From Emticicia fluvialis (GTDB lineage Bacteria; Bacteroidota; Bacteroidia; Cytophagales; Spirosomataceae), in assembly GCF_024793945.1 (NCBI RefSeq), contig NZ_JANUSD010000016.1, positions 1 to 64,000 on the forward strand: a DNA stretch of 64,000 nucleotides. Reading direction: 5' to 3'. The notes beneath the pieces were generated by a model. The model was not told the DNA's origin and searched no databases. It saw only the letters and a list, made by a program, of their open reading frames with translations. This document shows positions 32,787 to 43,279 of the stretch, in pieces (the stretch's first letter is position 1; each line of letters begins with the position of its first letter). The translations under genes and the position numbers were made by a program.

Positions 32787-35720
32787 CTATCTTATTTCCA
32801 TTAAAACCTCCTGAAATTCTTCAAAAGTTTTATCTGTACATTCTGCCTCCTGTTCTATTTTTTTAATGAGTGATCGCAGTTTATTTAAATGGTTCTCACC
32901 TATAGCTGCTTTTTCTTTAAGATAATAAAAATTCCTTAACTTTTTCTCAGATTCAAAGTCTTTTACATTCTTCATGAAACTAACCATTTGAATATAAAAT
33001 TCTTCAGAAGTCCAATCTTTGTAAGTTGTTAATTCATCTACTATAAACTTTTTATTATAACACAGTTTGGGTGAAATCTGTACTTGAAACATTATTCCTC
33101 TACATACATTTAAAAAATATAAAAGAAATAATTTCTCGAAATCTCTTGCTATAATTTTATTGTCTTCTAAATTATTTTCAAATCTTATATGAATTGGGTT
33201 AATTGAATTAGAATTTCCTTTTCTGTACATATGAAATCCTCCAAAGGCATTAACACTAAAATTATTACCTCTTTTTGATTTCAGCAAAATTTCGTAGTTC
33301 TTATCTTTTGGATTCTCCTTAAAATTTAAAAACAAAGAAACATGGTGGTTATGCTCCCAATAAGGAATAAATATTATGCCGATATGTGTAAAAAAAAGGT
33401 TAGTAAACTTTTCTTCAATTTGACCTTTTCTATTCTCAAAGATTTCATCTAACAGAAATTTCTTAAAACTCATTTCGAGTTCATAAACCAGGTTAAATGA
33501 AGGATTACTTTTAGTATCCTGATTATCAACCTTATTTTTGAATTCTTCGTCTCTTAAATATATTAATTCATAAGCAACCTGATAACTAAGGGTAATTAAA
33601 ATTCTTTTTTCATTAAACCAGTCAAAAAATTCAGAGGCTTCACGAAATGTATTAAATTTTTCTTTTAAACAATCTTTAATCACCATACCTGATTCCAAAA
33701 CGGCTAACAATGTATTCCACTTATCTTCCGAAAACAGTCGATGGAAATTATAACTAATTGAAAGATTAGTTTGCAATAGTTTATGTCTTGAAAAGCTTTC
33801 CCAGTAATGATATTGACTATTGTTTATTCTATTTTGAATAAAAAAGAAGTTTTGATTTGGTGATTTTTGAAATAATCTAAATAGTTCAGGAACAAATTTT
33901 TTAGGATGAGAAAACGCTCCAGAATTAACCTCAAGAATACAATTCTCAATTAGATTGTTTCTGGTTTCTGCTGACAACTTATTACTTCGTAAAAGATAAA
34001 GTAATGATGTTTTTCCAAGCGTCAGAGTATTATCAATGGCTAAAAATTCGTATAATTGACTAAGAAATTCTGTATGTTTGTTTGTTCTGGTAGTAAATAG
34101 AAGGCTTATTTGCTTACAAATATCTTTTAACTCCTTCTTATTATTTATTAAAGGCAATTTGAAATAATTCTTCGAATATTGATATTCTTTTTCTTCTCCA
34201 AAACTTAACGAGGAATCACCATTTGCTGAGAATTCTGAAATTAAGCTATAAATTGTTTCAATGTTTTCTGAGCTATTTTCAGATTTAAATTTATTATTGT
34301 AAGATTCTAGATATAAGCCTACCCTTCCATTCAAAAGATCTAAAATGTTAATTACTCCTAAGTTTCTAACAAAAGTAAAAGCAATTTCAACTAATATCTT
34401 ATCCTTATAATAATTAGAACTTTCATAATAATTATCTAATTTTTCCCTATTTATCTCCGTTTGGAATACGGTCTTGTTATATAAGAAGTATGAATATACT
34501 TCATGCTTTGCTATACTCCTAGGAGTGAAATTTGAATTGAATTTTTTAGTGGCTTTTCTAAATATCTGAGAGAATAACACACCCAATGATGGAGATATAT
34601 TATTAACCAGAGTATTTTCATAATCTCTTAAGCTACAGGTAAATACGTTATCTCTGCTAATTTCTTTAGATAAGTTAATACTGATCTCCTGAAGTTGCCT
34701 ATCTCTGTCGGCACTGTTTGTTATAATATAAAAGGCTGGGTTTGTTACTTTACTTAATGAATTTTTTAATATATTTTTAAATTCAACGCTTTCAAATAGT
34801 TTAAACCCAACACAAATAATATTCAGATTTAATTTTTCTTCTTTACTATATGGAGAAAAAATATCTGTTAACATTGACTTTATATCCGAAGGGCTATCAA
34901 GATAGTGTTGATTTGTAAATCTTAAAGATGAGCTATGACTAAAAGTACCATGTGGCTTAATATAAACAGGAAACTTAATTCTACCCTCTACAAAAAGATT
35001 TTCTCTTTTAACAGTGTGGCCGTCTGAAATTATTGAATAATAATTACCCTCTCCTACTTCTTCTTTAATTACATTATCTAGTATTTCTTCAAAATTAAAG
35101 TTAACAATAACATCAATAAAAGAGTGTTTAAACAAATGCGCTACTATTTCATAGAATAAATTATTGCAGTTACTAAAGCCGATAATTTTCTTTATCTCTT
35201 TTCTCAATTCTTCCTCGGTCATAAACTTCGATAACAAAAACAATAAATTCTCAAAACTTAAATCATCTTTGTCAGTTAAAAGAGTTAAGTTTTCATATTC
35301 TTCCAGGATTTTTTTCTTCGTATAATCTAAAGTCTCCAAAATATTTCTTTTCTTTTCTGCCTCTTCCGGCTTTAAGGCTATGAAGTCCTTTAACCATACC
35401 AACTTACTTTCTATTAAACCTCTTTTAATCTCCGCGCCCATGGGAATCCCATTAAAGGAATTATATATTGCTCCAGCACCAATAATTAACACATTTCTAA
35501 TTTTCTTGTCTGCAATTTCATCTTCTGGATGAATCGAATTTTCTTTAAATATTATTGAGTTAGTTTCTTGTAATAAATTAATTGATTCTAAATGGCCAGA
35601 ATCACCTCTATTAAATGAATTCGCTAAATAATTTAGGGCTAATTTTTGCGATAATGAGTCAATTAGTTCCTCAGTAGAATTATTATTAACTTTAGAAGAT
35701 ACAGCATTAGTAGTCGACAT
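32787..35720 (-). CDS. Large SIR2-like domain protein
   Basis: A 977-residue protein. Residues 70-330 form a SIR2-like Rossmann domain: VLIIGAGAIYNSFNGIPMGA (glycine-rich NAD loop), DVIVNFNFEEILDNV (equivalent of the TxNxDxLLE motif), YIKPHGTFSHSSS (the catalytic-His region, usually KLHG), and a later NIICVGFKLFESVEF. The remaining 600 residues are helical and unknown. SIR2-like proteins in phage defence deplete NAD. It lies 60 bases behind hsdR on the same strand and is strongly AT-rich compared with hsdR. It may be an abortive-infection effector coupled to the restriction system. Confidence 0.8.
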   Translation of the reverse strand: MSTTNAVSSKVNNNSTEELIDSLSQKLALNYLANSFNRGDSGHLESINLLQETNSIIFKENSIHPEDEIADKKIRNVLIIGAGAIYNSFNGIPMGAEIKRGLIESKLVWLKDFIALKPEEAEKKRNILETLDYTKKKILEEYENLTLLTDKDDLSFENLLFLLSKFMTEEELRKEIKKIIGFSNCNNLFYEIVAHLFKHSFIDVIVNFNFEEILDNVIKEEVGEGNYYSIISDGHTVKRENLFVEGRIKFPVYIKPHGTFSHSSSLRFTNQHYLDSPSDIKSMLTDIFSPYSKEEKLNLNIICVGFKLFESVEFKNILKNSLSKVTNPAFYIITNSADRDRQLQEISINLSKEISRDNVFTCSLRDYENTLVNNISPSLGVLFSQIFRKATKKFNSNFTPRSIAKHEVYSYFLYNKTVFQTEINREKLDNYYESSNYYKDKILVEIAFTFVRNLGVINILDLLNGRVGLYLESYNNKFKSENSSENIETIYSLISEFSANGDSSLSFGEEKEYQYSKNYFKLPLINNKKELKDICKQISLLFTTRTNKHTEFLSQLYEFLAIDNTLTLGKTSLLYLLRSNKLSAETRNNLIENCILEVNSGAFSHPKKFVPELFRLFQKSPNQNFFFIQNRINNSQYHYWESFSRHKLLQTNLSISYNFHRLFSEDKWNTLLAVLESGMVIKDCLKEKFNTFREASEFFDWFNEKRILITLSYQVAYELIYLRDEEFKNKVDNQDTKSNPSFNLVYELEMSFKKFLLDEIFENRKGQIEEKFTNLFFTHIGIIFIPYWEHNHHVSLFLNFKENPKDKNYEILLKSKRGNNFSVNAFGGFHMYRKGNSNSINPIHIRFENNLEDNKIIARDFEKLFLLYFLNVCRGIMFQVQISPKLCYNKKFIVDELTTYKDWTSEEFYIQMVSFMKNVKDFESEKKLRNFYYLKEKAAIGENHLNKLRSLIKKIEQEAECTDKTFEEFQEVLMEIR

Positions 35721-35780
35721 ACAAAAATAGTTTAGGGTTAGATAAATAGGTTATCAATAGCGTATACAACCACAAAAATC

Positions 35781-38729
35781 TTATTTCATTCCCATATACT
35801 GCCGATACATCAAATCGGCAATATTGGGTTTGATTCCGGGTGATTCTACGGTTTTGTAGAAATCAAAGTTATCATTAATGTACTCCAGAAAGATTTTGCT
35901 CATCATTTCGTTCCAGTATTGCCTTTTGTTGGCCTCTGAGTTATCTCCTTCCATTACTTTCCTGATTTCTGCACTCTGGCTCATCCGAATATAAACATTG
36001 TTCAGATGTATCCTGTCTTCCTCTTTCAGGTTTACTCCGTGCACCTCATTTATCTTCCTGATAATTTCAGACAGTAAACTGTTCTCTTCTGCGTCTTTAC
36101 CTTTGGCTCCGCTTTCTGCCATTGGGTCCAGTTCGCCCGCTTTGTCGTCCAGTTTAAGCTTCATTTCTTCCTGCTTCTGTAACCTCAGGGACTCTAAATC
36201 AATCGCATCTGTTATATCAACAGTGGTACCTATACGTTTGGGTAGTTTCTTCTTCAGGTATTTCAGGAAAATAAAAAGCTTTTCTAATTCAGCATCCTGA
36301 AAATCCATAATCTGAGAAATATAGCTGTACAACCTGCAGTAGGAGTTTATCAAAGACCTGTATTCTTCGCGCTTATCTGTTGGCTCTATTTCCTGCCATT
36401 TTTCTACTACCCTGTTTAGGTACGGCTGGAAGGCCTCATCTGATTTTCTTTCTGAAAAGAATAATTGACAGAACTCGTCTAACTCATATTTAGTAAACAA
36501 ATGAAACGACTTTATCTCAGAGTCTAATTCATACAATTTGTAGGAGTCTGTTTCACCAGTGAGGATGGTTGAGGTATAAAAAGGCTGAAATGCCTCAATT
36601 ATTTCTTCCGGCTGGTTTACAAAATCAAGCACAAAGGTATCTGTCTTGCCGGTGGCTTTTCTGTTTAGTCTGGATAACGTTTGTACACATTGCACGCCGC
36701 CCAGCCGTTTGTCGACAAACATGGTATGGATTAAAGGTTCGTCAAACCCTGTCTGATACTTGTTAGAGACAATTAATATCCTGAACCGGGGGTCTTTCAG
36801 TCCGTCAGGAATAGAAACCCCTCCTTGCAGCCCGTTTTCGGTATTTAATGAACCCTCCGTGTGTTCTTTTCCATCTTTTTGAATGCTGCCACTGAATGCC
36901 ACCAGACAAGAGAAGGGTAGCCGGAGCGCCTTCATTTGCTTAAGCATTTCCTGCTGATACAATACACAGTGTTTTCTTGACCGCACCACTACCATAGCCC
37001 TGGCCTTACCCCTGATTTGCTTTTGGGTATGGTGCATAAACTGGTTGAGTATAATTGAAACTTTTTGTCTGATGGTTTCAGGGTGAGAATCAACAAAATT
37101 CATTAATTCTCTTTTTACTTTTCCTTCCGGTAGTTCCAAATCATCCTTACCATCTTCCTGCTTCAGTTTAAACCATCTTTTGTAGGGCATATAATGCGCC
37201 AGCACGTCTAATGTGTAGCCCTCAAAAATTGATTGCTTCATGCTGTACGAATGGAACGGCACAAACTGGCCAAGCTCATTTTTTCTACCAAACAACTCAA
37301 GGGTTTTGTTTTTGGGGGTGCCTGTAAAACCAAAAAAAGATATGTGCTTTTGCCGCCCGCGGCTCAATAGCTCTTTTGTTAGTATATCTTCATAGTCTTC
37401 TTCCTCGTCTTCGTCAAATTCATTGAATGACAGCGACTTCTTTAATTTCTTTGCCGTCTCGCCTGTTTGCGACGAGTGTACTTCGTCTATGATAACCCCG
37501 AAGGTTCTGCCCTTTAGTTTAGACATGGCATCGGCAATTACCCCAAATTTCTGAATGGTGGTAACTACAATATCATTCCCTTTGGCAAGGGCATCTTTCA
37601 GTTGCTCTGAGTTTTTATCTATTGCCTTTACAACCCCCGCAGTCTGTTCTAAATCTCTGAGGGTTTTCTGTAGCTGTTTGTCTAAAACTTTTCTATCGGT
37701 TACTACTACAATGGTATCAAACAGCCTAGTTTTTTGGGTTGAGTTCTGGTAAAGAGAAGTAAGCGTATGTGCCAGCCAGCCAATGCTATAGCTTTTGCCC
37801 GACCCTGTTGTATGCTGAATAAGATAATAATGCCCTGCCCCTTCTGCTTTAATTTGTGTTTTTAGTTTACGGATAACATCCAACTGGTGGTACCTCGGGA
37901 AAATCAATAAATCTTTTTTCTTCTCTACTACCCTGCCCAGTTTTTCATCCCATTCTTTTTCAGTTTCGGTGGTTTCCAACACAAAGTTTTCTATGATATC
38001 TAAAACTGAATTGGGGCTAAGTACTTCTTTCCAGAGGTAAGAGACTTTGTAATCGTTGGCAACAATGGGGTTTACGATGTCTCGGTTATAGGGCAAAAAC
38101 CGGGTGTCTGTACCATCCAGTTTTGACGCCATGCCCACCGTGTCGTTATCTACTATAAAATGCACCAGCATACGCTTAAACTGCAACAATGGCTCATTTT
38201 TAGGGTCTCTGTCAAACTGATACTGCCGGCTTGCGTGGCTGATGTCTTGCCCCGATAGCTGATTCTTCAGCTCAATGCCAATAATGGGTATGCCATTGAT
38301 AAACAATACCATATCTATCGATTTTTCATTGGCCTTTGAGTAATGTAATTGCCTCACAATACTTAACCTATTACACAAATACTTAGCCTGATGCTCAGGA
38401 TTCAGCCCGCTTTTGGGTTCAAAGTAGGTCATATCAAAATACACGCCTCTATCTCTGATGCCCTCTCTGAGTACTTTTATAAGGCCGTCTTTCTCAATCT
38501 GGGTAGATAACCGCTGCAGCAGCTTTTCATCTGCTTTCTCGCCAAACTGTACCTGCCAGCGCTCATAGCTTTCAGGCTGTGAAGATTGAAGAAACGCCAG
38601 TACCTCAGCGGGTAGCAGGCAGAGGGTTCTATCATAATTACTAAAATGCAATGCGGTATACACCAGACCATTATCATCGGTTGATGTGAGATATTTTTCT
38701 ATGTATTCTTCAAATCTTTTTTCAGTCAT
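35781..38729 (-). CDS. hsdR: Type I restriction endonuclease subunit R
   Basis: A 982-residue HsdR. The N-terminal PD-(D/E)XK nuclease shows the pattern DMVLFINGIPIIGIELKNQL (Asp, then Glu-x-Lys). The translocase core has QHTTGSGKSYSIGWLAHTL (Walker A), VIIDEVHSSQ (DEAD-box variant DEVH), FGFTGTPKNKT, and a motif VI region GGVQCVQTLSRLNRK. It cleaves unmodified DNA together with HsdM and HsdS. A 245-base gap separates it from hsdS, which suggests either a long leader or an internal promoter. Confidence 0.95.
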   Translation of the reverse strand: MTEKRFEEYIEKYLTSTDDNGLVYTALHFSNYDRTLCLLPAEVLAFLQSSQPESYERWQVQFGEKADEKLLQRLSTQIEKDGLIKVLREGIRDRGVYFDMTYFEPKSGLNPEHQAKYLCNRLSIVRQLHYSKANEKSIDMVLFINGIPIIGIELKNQLSGQDISHASRQYQFDRDPKNEPLLQFKRMLVHFIVDNDTVGMASKLDGTDTRFLPYNRDIVNPIVANDYKVSYLWKEVLSPNSVLDIIENFVLETTETEKEWDEKLGRVVEKKKDLLIFPRYHQLDVIRKLKTQIKAEGAGHYYLIQHTTGSGKSYSIGWLAHTLTSLYQNSTQKTRLFDTIVVVTDRKVLDKQLQKTLRDLEQTAGVVKAIDKNSEQLKDALAKGNDIVVTTIQKFGVIADAMSKLKGRTFGVIIDEVHSSQTGETAKKLKKSLSFNEFDEDEEEDYEDILTKELLSRGRQKHISFFGFTGTPKNKTLELFGRKNELGQFVPFHSYSMKQSIFEGYTLDVLAHYMPYKRWFKLKQEDGKDDLELPEGKVKRELMNFVDSHPETIRQKVSIILNQFMHHTQKQIRGKARAMVVVRSRKHCVLYQQEMLKQMKALRLPFSCLVAFSGSIQKDGKEHTEGSLNTENGLQGGVSIPDGLKDPRFRILIVSNKYQTGFDEPLIHTMFVDKRLGGVQCVQTLSRLNRKATGKTDTFVLDFVNQPEEIIEAFQPFYTSTILTGETDSYKLYELDSEIKSFHLFTKYELDEFCQLFFSERKSDEAFQPYLNRVVEKWQEIEPTDKREEYRSLINSYCRLYSYISQIMDFQDAELEKLFIFLKYLKKKLPKRIGTTVDITDAIDLESLRLQKQEEMKLKLDDKAGELDPMAESGAKGKDAEENSLLSEIIRKINEVHGVNLKEEDRIHLNNVYIRMSQSAEIRKVMEGDNSEANKRQYWNEMMSKIFLEYINDNFDFYKTVESPGIKPNIADLMYRQYMGMK

Positions 38730-38974
38730 TGTCAGATAATTATCAAGTTGTTCTATCTAATCAGGCTGAAAGCCCTTATGTTTAGTGTCTGGGTATGGTG
38801 CAGGTTTTTTCTATTTACTTATAACTAAATTAATTATTTCTGCCGATATGGAGGTATTTTGACGATACCGAATCTGAACTAAAACATTTGATGGTTTCAG
38901 TTGATTGATGCTTATTAAAGAAAATTACAAAAAACTAAAATAACCAACCTTCTTGTTTTAATTTTTTAAAACAT

Positions 38975-40198
38975 TTAAAATACTTTTATCTTACCCGTAA
39001 CCACATTAGAAATCAGGCTTTGACGATACTCTTTGAGCTTTTCTATTTTTTGGGTTTCAATTTCAATGCTTTTATCTATTATGGTTGTTTGGTTGTCTAA
39101 GAAGATAACTATTTCTTTCTGTTCTTGAAATTGTGGTTTCGGAACACTTATTAACTTTATAGAAGTCTCCCAATTAGCTCTTGGCATCTTTGTTCCTTCT
39201 GAAGAACTATTAACAATTTCAAGAAACCCTTTTGAACTTAAAATATGATATAGGAACTTAGGATAAACTCCCTTCTTTCCTCTTATTGTCAAAAGTTCTC
39301 CAAAATATCCCCCTTCACATTCAGCAAAATAAACTTTCGATAAATAAGGTCTTAATTTATTAAAAATTGTATCGCCTTTTCTAAAACCGGCAATTGACCC
39401 TTCATACTCAATAACTTTGTCTAGTCCAATTAATTTTCCGGTATAGCTCTCTATATTTTCAACTGCGAATAATAATTCATTAGATATAGGTGCCTCATCT
39501 ATCTTATCAGCAACATATTTCAATAATTTCACCTCCCAATGCTCAGGTATTTCCCCAATCCAATCAATACCAGAATCTTTCATGGGGGCATTGGGGTTGA
39601 GGCCTTTGGTTACAACGTGGTTTATCAGGGCACTTCTTTGTTCTTTTAAAAGCTCTATTTTTCTTTCTTTTTTGGTGATTAATTCATCAATTAAGGCTGT
39701 TTTGTGGTCTAGGTAATTTACTATTGCTTGTTGTTCAGATATTGATGGAATAGCAACGGGAAAATCTTGTAACATATTCAATCTTAATGAATCTACTGTC
39801 GATTTTGCATTTTGATCTTCTACAGTAATTGAAAAATTATTCTTGAAATATTCAAAGAGGTATTTTCCAAGGACATTGTTAAAATTATACAAAAGATAAA
39901 CTCTTTGATGAAATGCAAATTTTCCATTTACATGATGATATACTTTGCCAACGCCAACCCCATCTCCAGCTGTTAAAATACCTTCACCTTCAAATGAATA
40001 AGAATCAATCCTTTCTACTGTTTGAGAACGAACATAAAATGGATATTCACCTTCATCTTTTCTATCTTTTGTGTCTTTATTTCCAGTTGTTATTTGGCAT
40101 AAAAATTTCATTCGCAAAATTCTCCAATGACTCGGTATCTCTCCAATCCATTCAATATTTGAGGGTTTGTATGAAGTGTAGGTTTGCATATATTTCAA
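38975..40198 (-). CDS. hsdS: Type I restriction specificity subunit S
   Basis: A 407-residue HsdS with two target-recognition domains, each opening with the same kind of block (SNIEWIGEIPSHWRILRMKF near 13, and DSGIDWIGEIPEHWEVKLLK near 205). Each is followed by a conserved helix (LIDELITKKERKIELLKEQR, ending NHVVTKG, and a C-terminal counterpart). It sets the recognition sequence for methylation and restriction. Its AT-rich composition differs from hsdR, usual for fast-changing specificity genes. It lies 14 bases behind the PD-(D/E)XK gene. Confidence 0.93.
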   Translation of the reverse strand: MKYMQTYTSYKPSNIEWIGEIPSHWRILRMKFLCQITTGNKDTKDRKDEGEYPFYVRSQTVERIDSYSFEGEGILTAGDGVGVGKVYHHVNGKFAFHQRVYLLYNFNNVLGKYLFEYFKNNFSITVEDQNAKSTVDSLRLNMLQDFPVAIPSISEQQAIVNYLDHKTALIDELITKKERKIELLKEQRSALINHVVTKGLNPNAPMKDSGIDWIGEIPEHWEVKLLKYVADKIDEAPISNELLFAVENIESYTGKLIGLDKVIEYEGSIAGFRKGDTIFNKLRPYLSKVYFAECEGGYFGELLTIRGKKGVYPKFLYHILSSKGFLEIVNSSSEGTKMPRANWETSIKLISVPKPQFQEQKEIVIFLDNQTTIIDKSIEIETQKIEKLKEYRQSLISNVVTGKIKVF

Positions 40199-40212
40199 AA
40201 CTTATATTTTTA

Positions 40213-41385
40213 TCAATTTACTTTGTTGGCAGGATAAAACAAATCTTGAAGTGCCTTATAAGCCTTCACCCAGTCGTTCTTTAATGATACTGCCAATTCT
40301 TCAAAGGTTTGCTCGTGGTTCCCCTGATTCAGCCAGTATTCTTTCCAGATAGTCAGCGTCCAGTTTGTATTTTCATCGCCTGGCGTATAAGCAGCATAAA
40401 TTTCTTTTTTAGCACAACTATCTATAAAACTCTGAAATTTAATTTTATTAAACCATTGTTGGCTTAGTTCTTTATTATTCACAATAAAAATACCTACTCT
40501 GATAGGGTTTATGGTGTAATCATGCAGGTAAACACGCCCCTTTAGGCAACTGTTGAGTATGCTGAATTCAAATTCATAGTCTTTGTTATTACTGTCAATT
40601 CCTGATTCAACAAAAGCATTTTGCCCAATCTGCTTTATTCTTTTTATAAAGTAATTCCTCAGTTCATGCAGTTGGGTGTTTAACTGTACAATTTTTTGTT
40701 CGTTGGCGGTAAAGAAGTTAATTCTTTCCTGGGCGTTTTCCATGATAGTATAATGGGTTTTTAAGATTTCTAAAAAACTGTAATAGTTATACGATTGCCT
40801 TGGTTTTAAAGACACTATACTTTGTGTAAATCTCTTTTCAATTTCTTCATATAACTCCTGATGTGTAATTTCAAGAAAACATGGATGCAGGTTATAGACC
40901 TTTTTAAGACATAGTACAACTCCCACTTTATTTTCCGGCTTTACTTTTATTGAACTGTAGTATTTCTCTAAATCGTTATAAACATTAGCAAAAATTTTAT
41001 TTTCTATAATCAGATAATTGGTTGAATCACTAACCAATAAATCAATATACTTATGATTGTCTGGTGGATTTCCATTCACCTCAATTGTTTTTTCTTCTAT
41101 GCCTGTTGGTACTTCCCTTCTAATATTTAGCTTAGGCAATTCTAAGGATAAATGAAAGCCCTTTTGCTTAATAATTTCAAGAAGTGTATCTATAAAAATG
41201 CTTCCCAAATCATGACTTTCTTTAGGGTTCAGAAAATAAGCATATAAATTACTAACAGGTAATTCCTTATTATTGACTTTGGCCAGCTCTAAAATATTGG
41301 GTTCATATACTTCTTCTGCTTTGAATAAAACAGCGTTATTTAGTAAGACTTCAACATCAAGGGTTTCGTTATTTTTAGTCAGCAT
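40213..41385 (-). CDS. PD-(D/E)XK nuclease family protein
   Basis: A 390-residue protein inserted between hsdM and hsdS. The N-terminal part begins with a segment on DLGSIFIDTLLEIIKQKG and contains a PD-(D/E)XK-type core: YIDLLVSDSTNYLIIENKI, with Asp and Glu-x-Lys. The C-terminal part is a beta-rich domain I cannot name. It is not one of the standard Hsd subunits, so it adds a further nuclease or an accessory factor to the system. AT-rich. Confidence 0.8.
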   Translation of the reverse strand: MLTKNNETLDVEVLLNNAVLFKAEEVYEPNILELAKVNNKELPVSNLYAYFLNPKESHDLGSIFIDTLLEIIKQKGFHLSLELPKLNIRREVPTGIEEKTIEVNGNPPDNHKYIDLLVSDSTNYLIIENKIFANVYNDLEKYYSSIKVKPENKVGVVLCLKKVYNLHPCFLEITHQELYEEIEKRFTQSIVSLKPRQSYNYYSFLEILKTHYTIMENAQERINFFTANEQKIVQLNTQLHELRNYFIKRIKQIGQNAFVESGIDSNNKDYEFEFSILNSCLKGRVYLHDYTINPIRVGIFIVNNKELSQQWFNKIKFQSFIDSCAKKEIYAAYTPGDENTNWTLTIWKEYWLNQGNHEQTFEELAVSLKNDWVKAYKALQDLFYPANKVN

Positions 41386-41471
41386 CGGTGTTTCTATGTT
41401 TAAGTATCTTTACAGGGTATGGTTTAATTCTTTTTAACATTTGCCCTAAGGCAAACAAGGCTTCAGGTTAT

Positions 41472-43193
41472 TTATTTTGATATTTCATCTTCCAAAATCA
41501 TTTTAAGTAGTCCATCACTTTCTTCTTCCAGTTTCAGTAAATCAGCTGTAATTTCCTGCAATGTTCTGAGGGGCTTATACTGGTAAAAATACTTGGTAAA
41601 GTTAATCTCATACCCTACTTTGTCTTTGCTTCTATCCATCCAGGCTTGGGGCAGGTGCGGTTTTACCTCGGTTTCAAAGTAGGCATCAATATCGGTTGCC
41701 AAGGGTATTCTCTCAAAGTCTCTCAGGCTGCCATCTACTTTAGGTAGCTTTGTTTTTTTGTCAATAACCGGCAGGCCATTCTCGTCAACCAGCGGTTGCT
41801 CAATGGTTACTTTTGTGTATCCAAAATAGGAGTTTGCAAAAATCTTGCTGTAAGCGTTTTCTTCAAATGAGAGGTAGGTTTGCAGTATTTCTTCTCTTTG
41901 GGCATCGGTAATGTATTTTCTTTTACTGCCTAACGATTTCTTCATGGTCTGGTGCAGCTCGGCGGCATTAATCAACTGCACCTTACCTTTTCGGTGGGGT
42001 TTCTTTTGGTTGGTAACTATCCAGATATAGGTGCTGATACCCGTATTAAAAAAGAGCTGGTCGGGCAGGGCAATGATGGTTTCCAGCCAGTCGTTTTCAA
42101 TAATCCATTTTCTTATGTCAGACTCCCCCGAGCCCGCATCACCCGTAAACAGCGGAGACCCATTGAGTACAATACCTATGCGGCTGCCCCGGTCTTCCAT
42201 TTTTGATATCATGTGTTGCAGAAAAAGCAAAGCCCCATCAGAGCTTCTGGGTGTTCCTGCCACAAACCGGCCCTGCGGGTTTTTGGCCTCTGTTTCTACA
42301 AACTCCTGCTCCGATTTCCACGACACCCCATAAGGCGGATTGGAAATCATGTAGTCGAAGGTATTACGCTGTAGTTTGTCTTCAGACAATGACGAACCTA
42401 AATGAATGTTATCGGGGTTCTGGCCTGTAATGAGCATATCAGATTTACAGATAGAGTAGGTCTGGGGGTTGAGCTCCTGCCCATACAGCCGGATATCAAT
42501 ATTCGGGTTGATGTTCTCCAGAATCCAGTCTTTGCCCACCGTGAGCATACCACCGGTGCCACAGCAGGGGTCGAATATAGACCTGATTTTTCCATCGCCC
42601 TGCAAATCTTCCTTGTTTTCAGAGAACACCAGCCCTACCAATAGCTTAACCACATCGCGCGGGGTGTAGTGTTCCCCACTGGTTTCGTTGCTCATCTCTG
42701 AAAACTTGCGGAGCAGCTCTTCAAAAATCTGGCCCATTACATGGTTAGACACCACATCGGGGTGGAGGTCTATTTCTTTAAACTTGGCAATAAGCAGGTA
42801 TAAGCGGTTGTTTTTAATGAGCTTTTCAACAGGCTTTTCGAGCTGAAAGCTGTCTATGATTTCAAACACATTTTTAGAATAACCATTGAGGTAATTCTGA
42901 AAATTGATTTTCAGGCTATTGGCTGTAAGCGTCGATAAATCGTATTGCGAATGGTTATAAAACTTAAGGTTGATTGCGTTTTCAATAATGGGGTCCAGGT
43001 TATTAATCTGGTCTTTGTAGGTGTTGTAGAGGTTAAAAACTTTGTCTTTGTGGGGTTCAAGCACGCAGTCCAGGCGTCTTAAAACAACAAAAGGGAGGAT
43101 AATATCGCCGTATTCATGCTGTTTGAAAAGGCCTCTGAGCACATCGTCACACACATTCCATATAAAGGAAGATACTTCTTGGTGGTTTGCCAT
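41472..43193 (-). CDS. hsdM: Type I DNA methyltransferase subunit M
   Basis: A 573-residue N6-adenine methyltransferase. The AdoMet motif is FDPCCGTGGMLTVGKDW and the catalytic motif IV NPPY lies in YMISNPPYGVSW. The N-terminal helical domain opens with EVSSFIWNVCDDVLRGLFKQ. I chose the ATG at 43193, which gives MANHQEVSSF, because the 40 extra residues upstream in the open frame do not resemble the family. It is the first gene of the hsd operon. Its GC content is like that of hsdR and higher than that of hsdS. Confidence 0.95.
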   Translation of the reverse strand: MANHQEVSSFIWNVCDDVLRGLFKQHEYGDIILPFVVLRRLDCVLEPHKDKVFNLYNTYKDQINNLDPIIENAINLKFYNHSQYDLSTLTANSLKINFQNYLNGYSKNVFEIIDSFQLEKPVEKLIKNNRLYLLIAKFKEIDLHPDVVSNHVMGQIFEELLRKFSEMSNETSGEHYTPRDVVKLLVGLVFSENKEDLQGDGKIRSIFDPCCGTGGMLTVGKDWILENINPNIDIRLYGQELNPQTYSICKSDMLITGQNPDNIHLGSSLSEDKLQRNTFDYMISNPPYGVSWKSEQEFVETEAKNPQGRFVAGTPRSSDGALLFLQHMISKMEDRGSRIGIVLNGSPLFTGDAGSGESDIRKWIIENDWLETIIALPDQLFFNTGISTYIWIVTNQKKPHRKGKVQLINAAELHQTMKKSLGSKRKYITDAQREEILQTYLSFEENAYSKIFANSYFGYTKVTIEQPLVDENGLPVIDKKTKLPKVDGSLRDFERIPLATDIDAYFETEVKPHLPQAWMDRSKDKVGYEINFTKYFYQYKPLRTLQEITADLLKLEEESDGLLKMILEDEISK

Positions 43194-43279
43194 AGTCAGG
43201 TTAAAAGGAAATTTTGTTAAGCATGGCAATAAAAAAAGATTAGTGGTAATATAGAAAAATACTTTTATTGGCACGGCAG

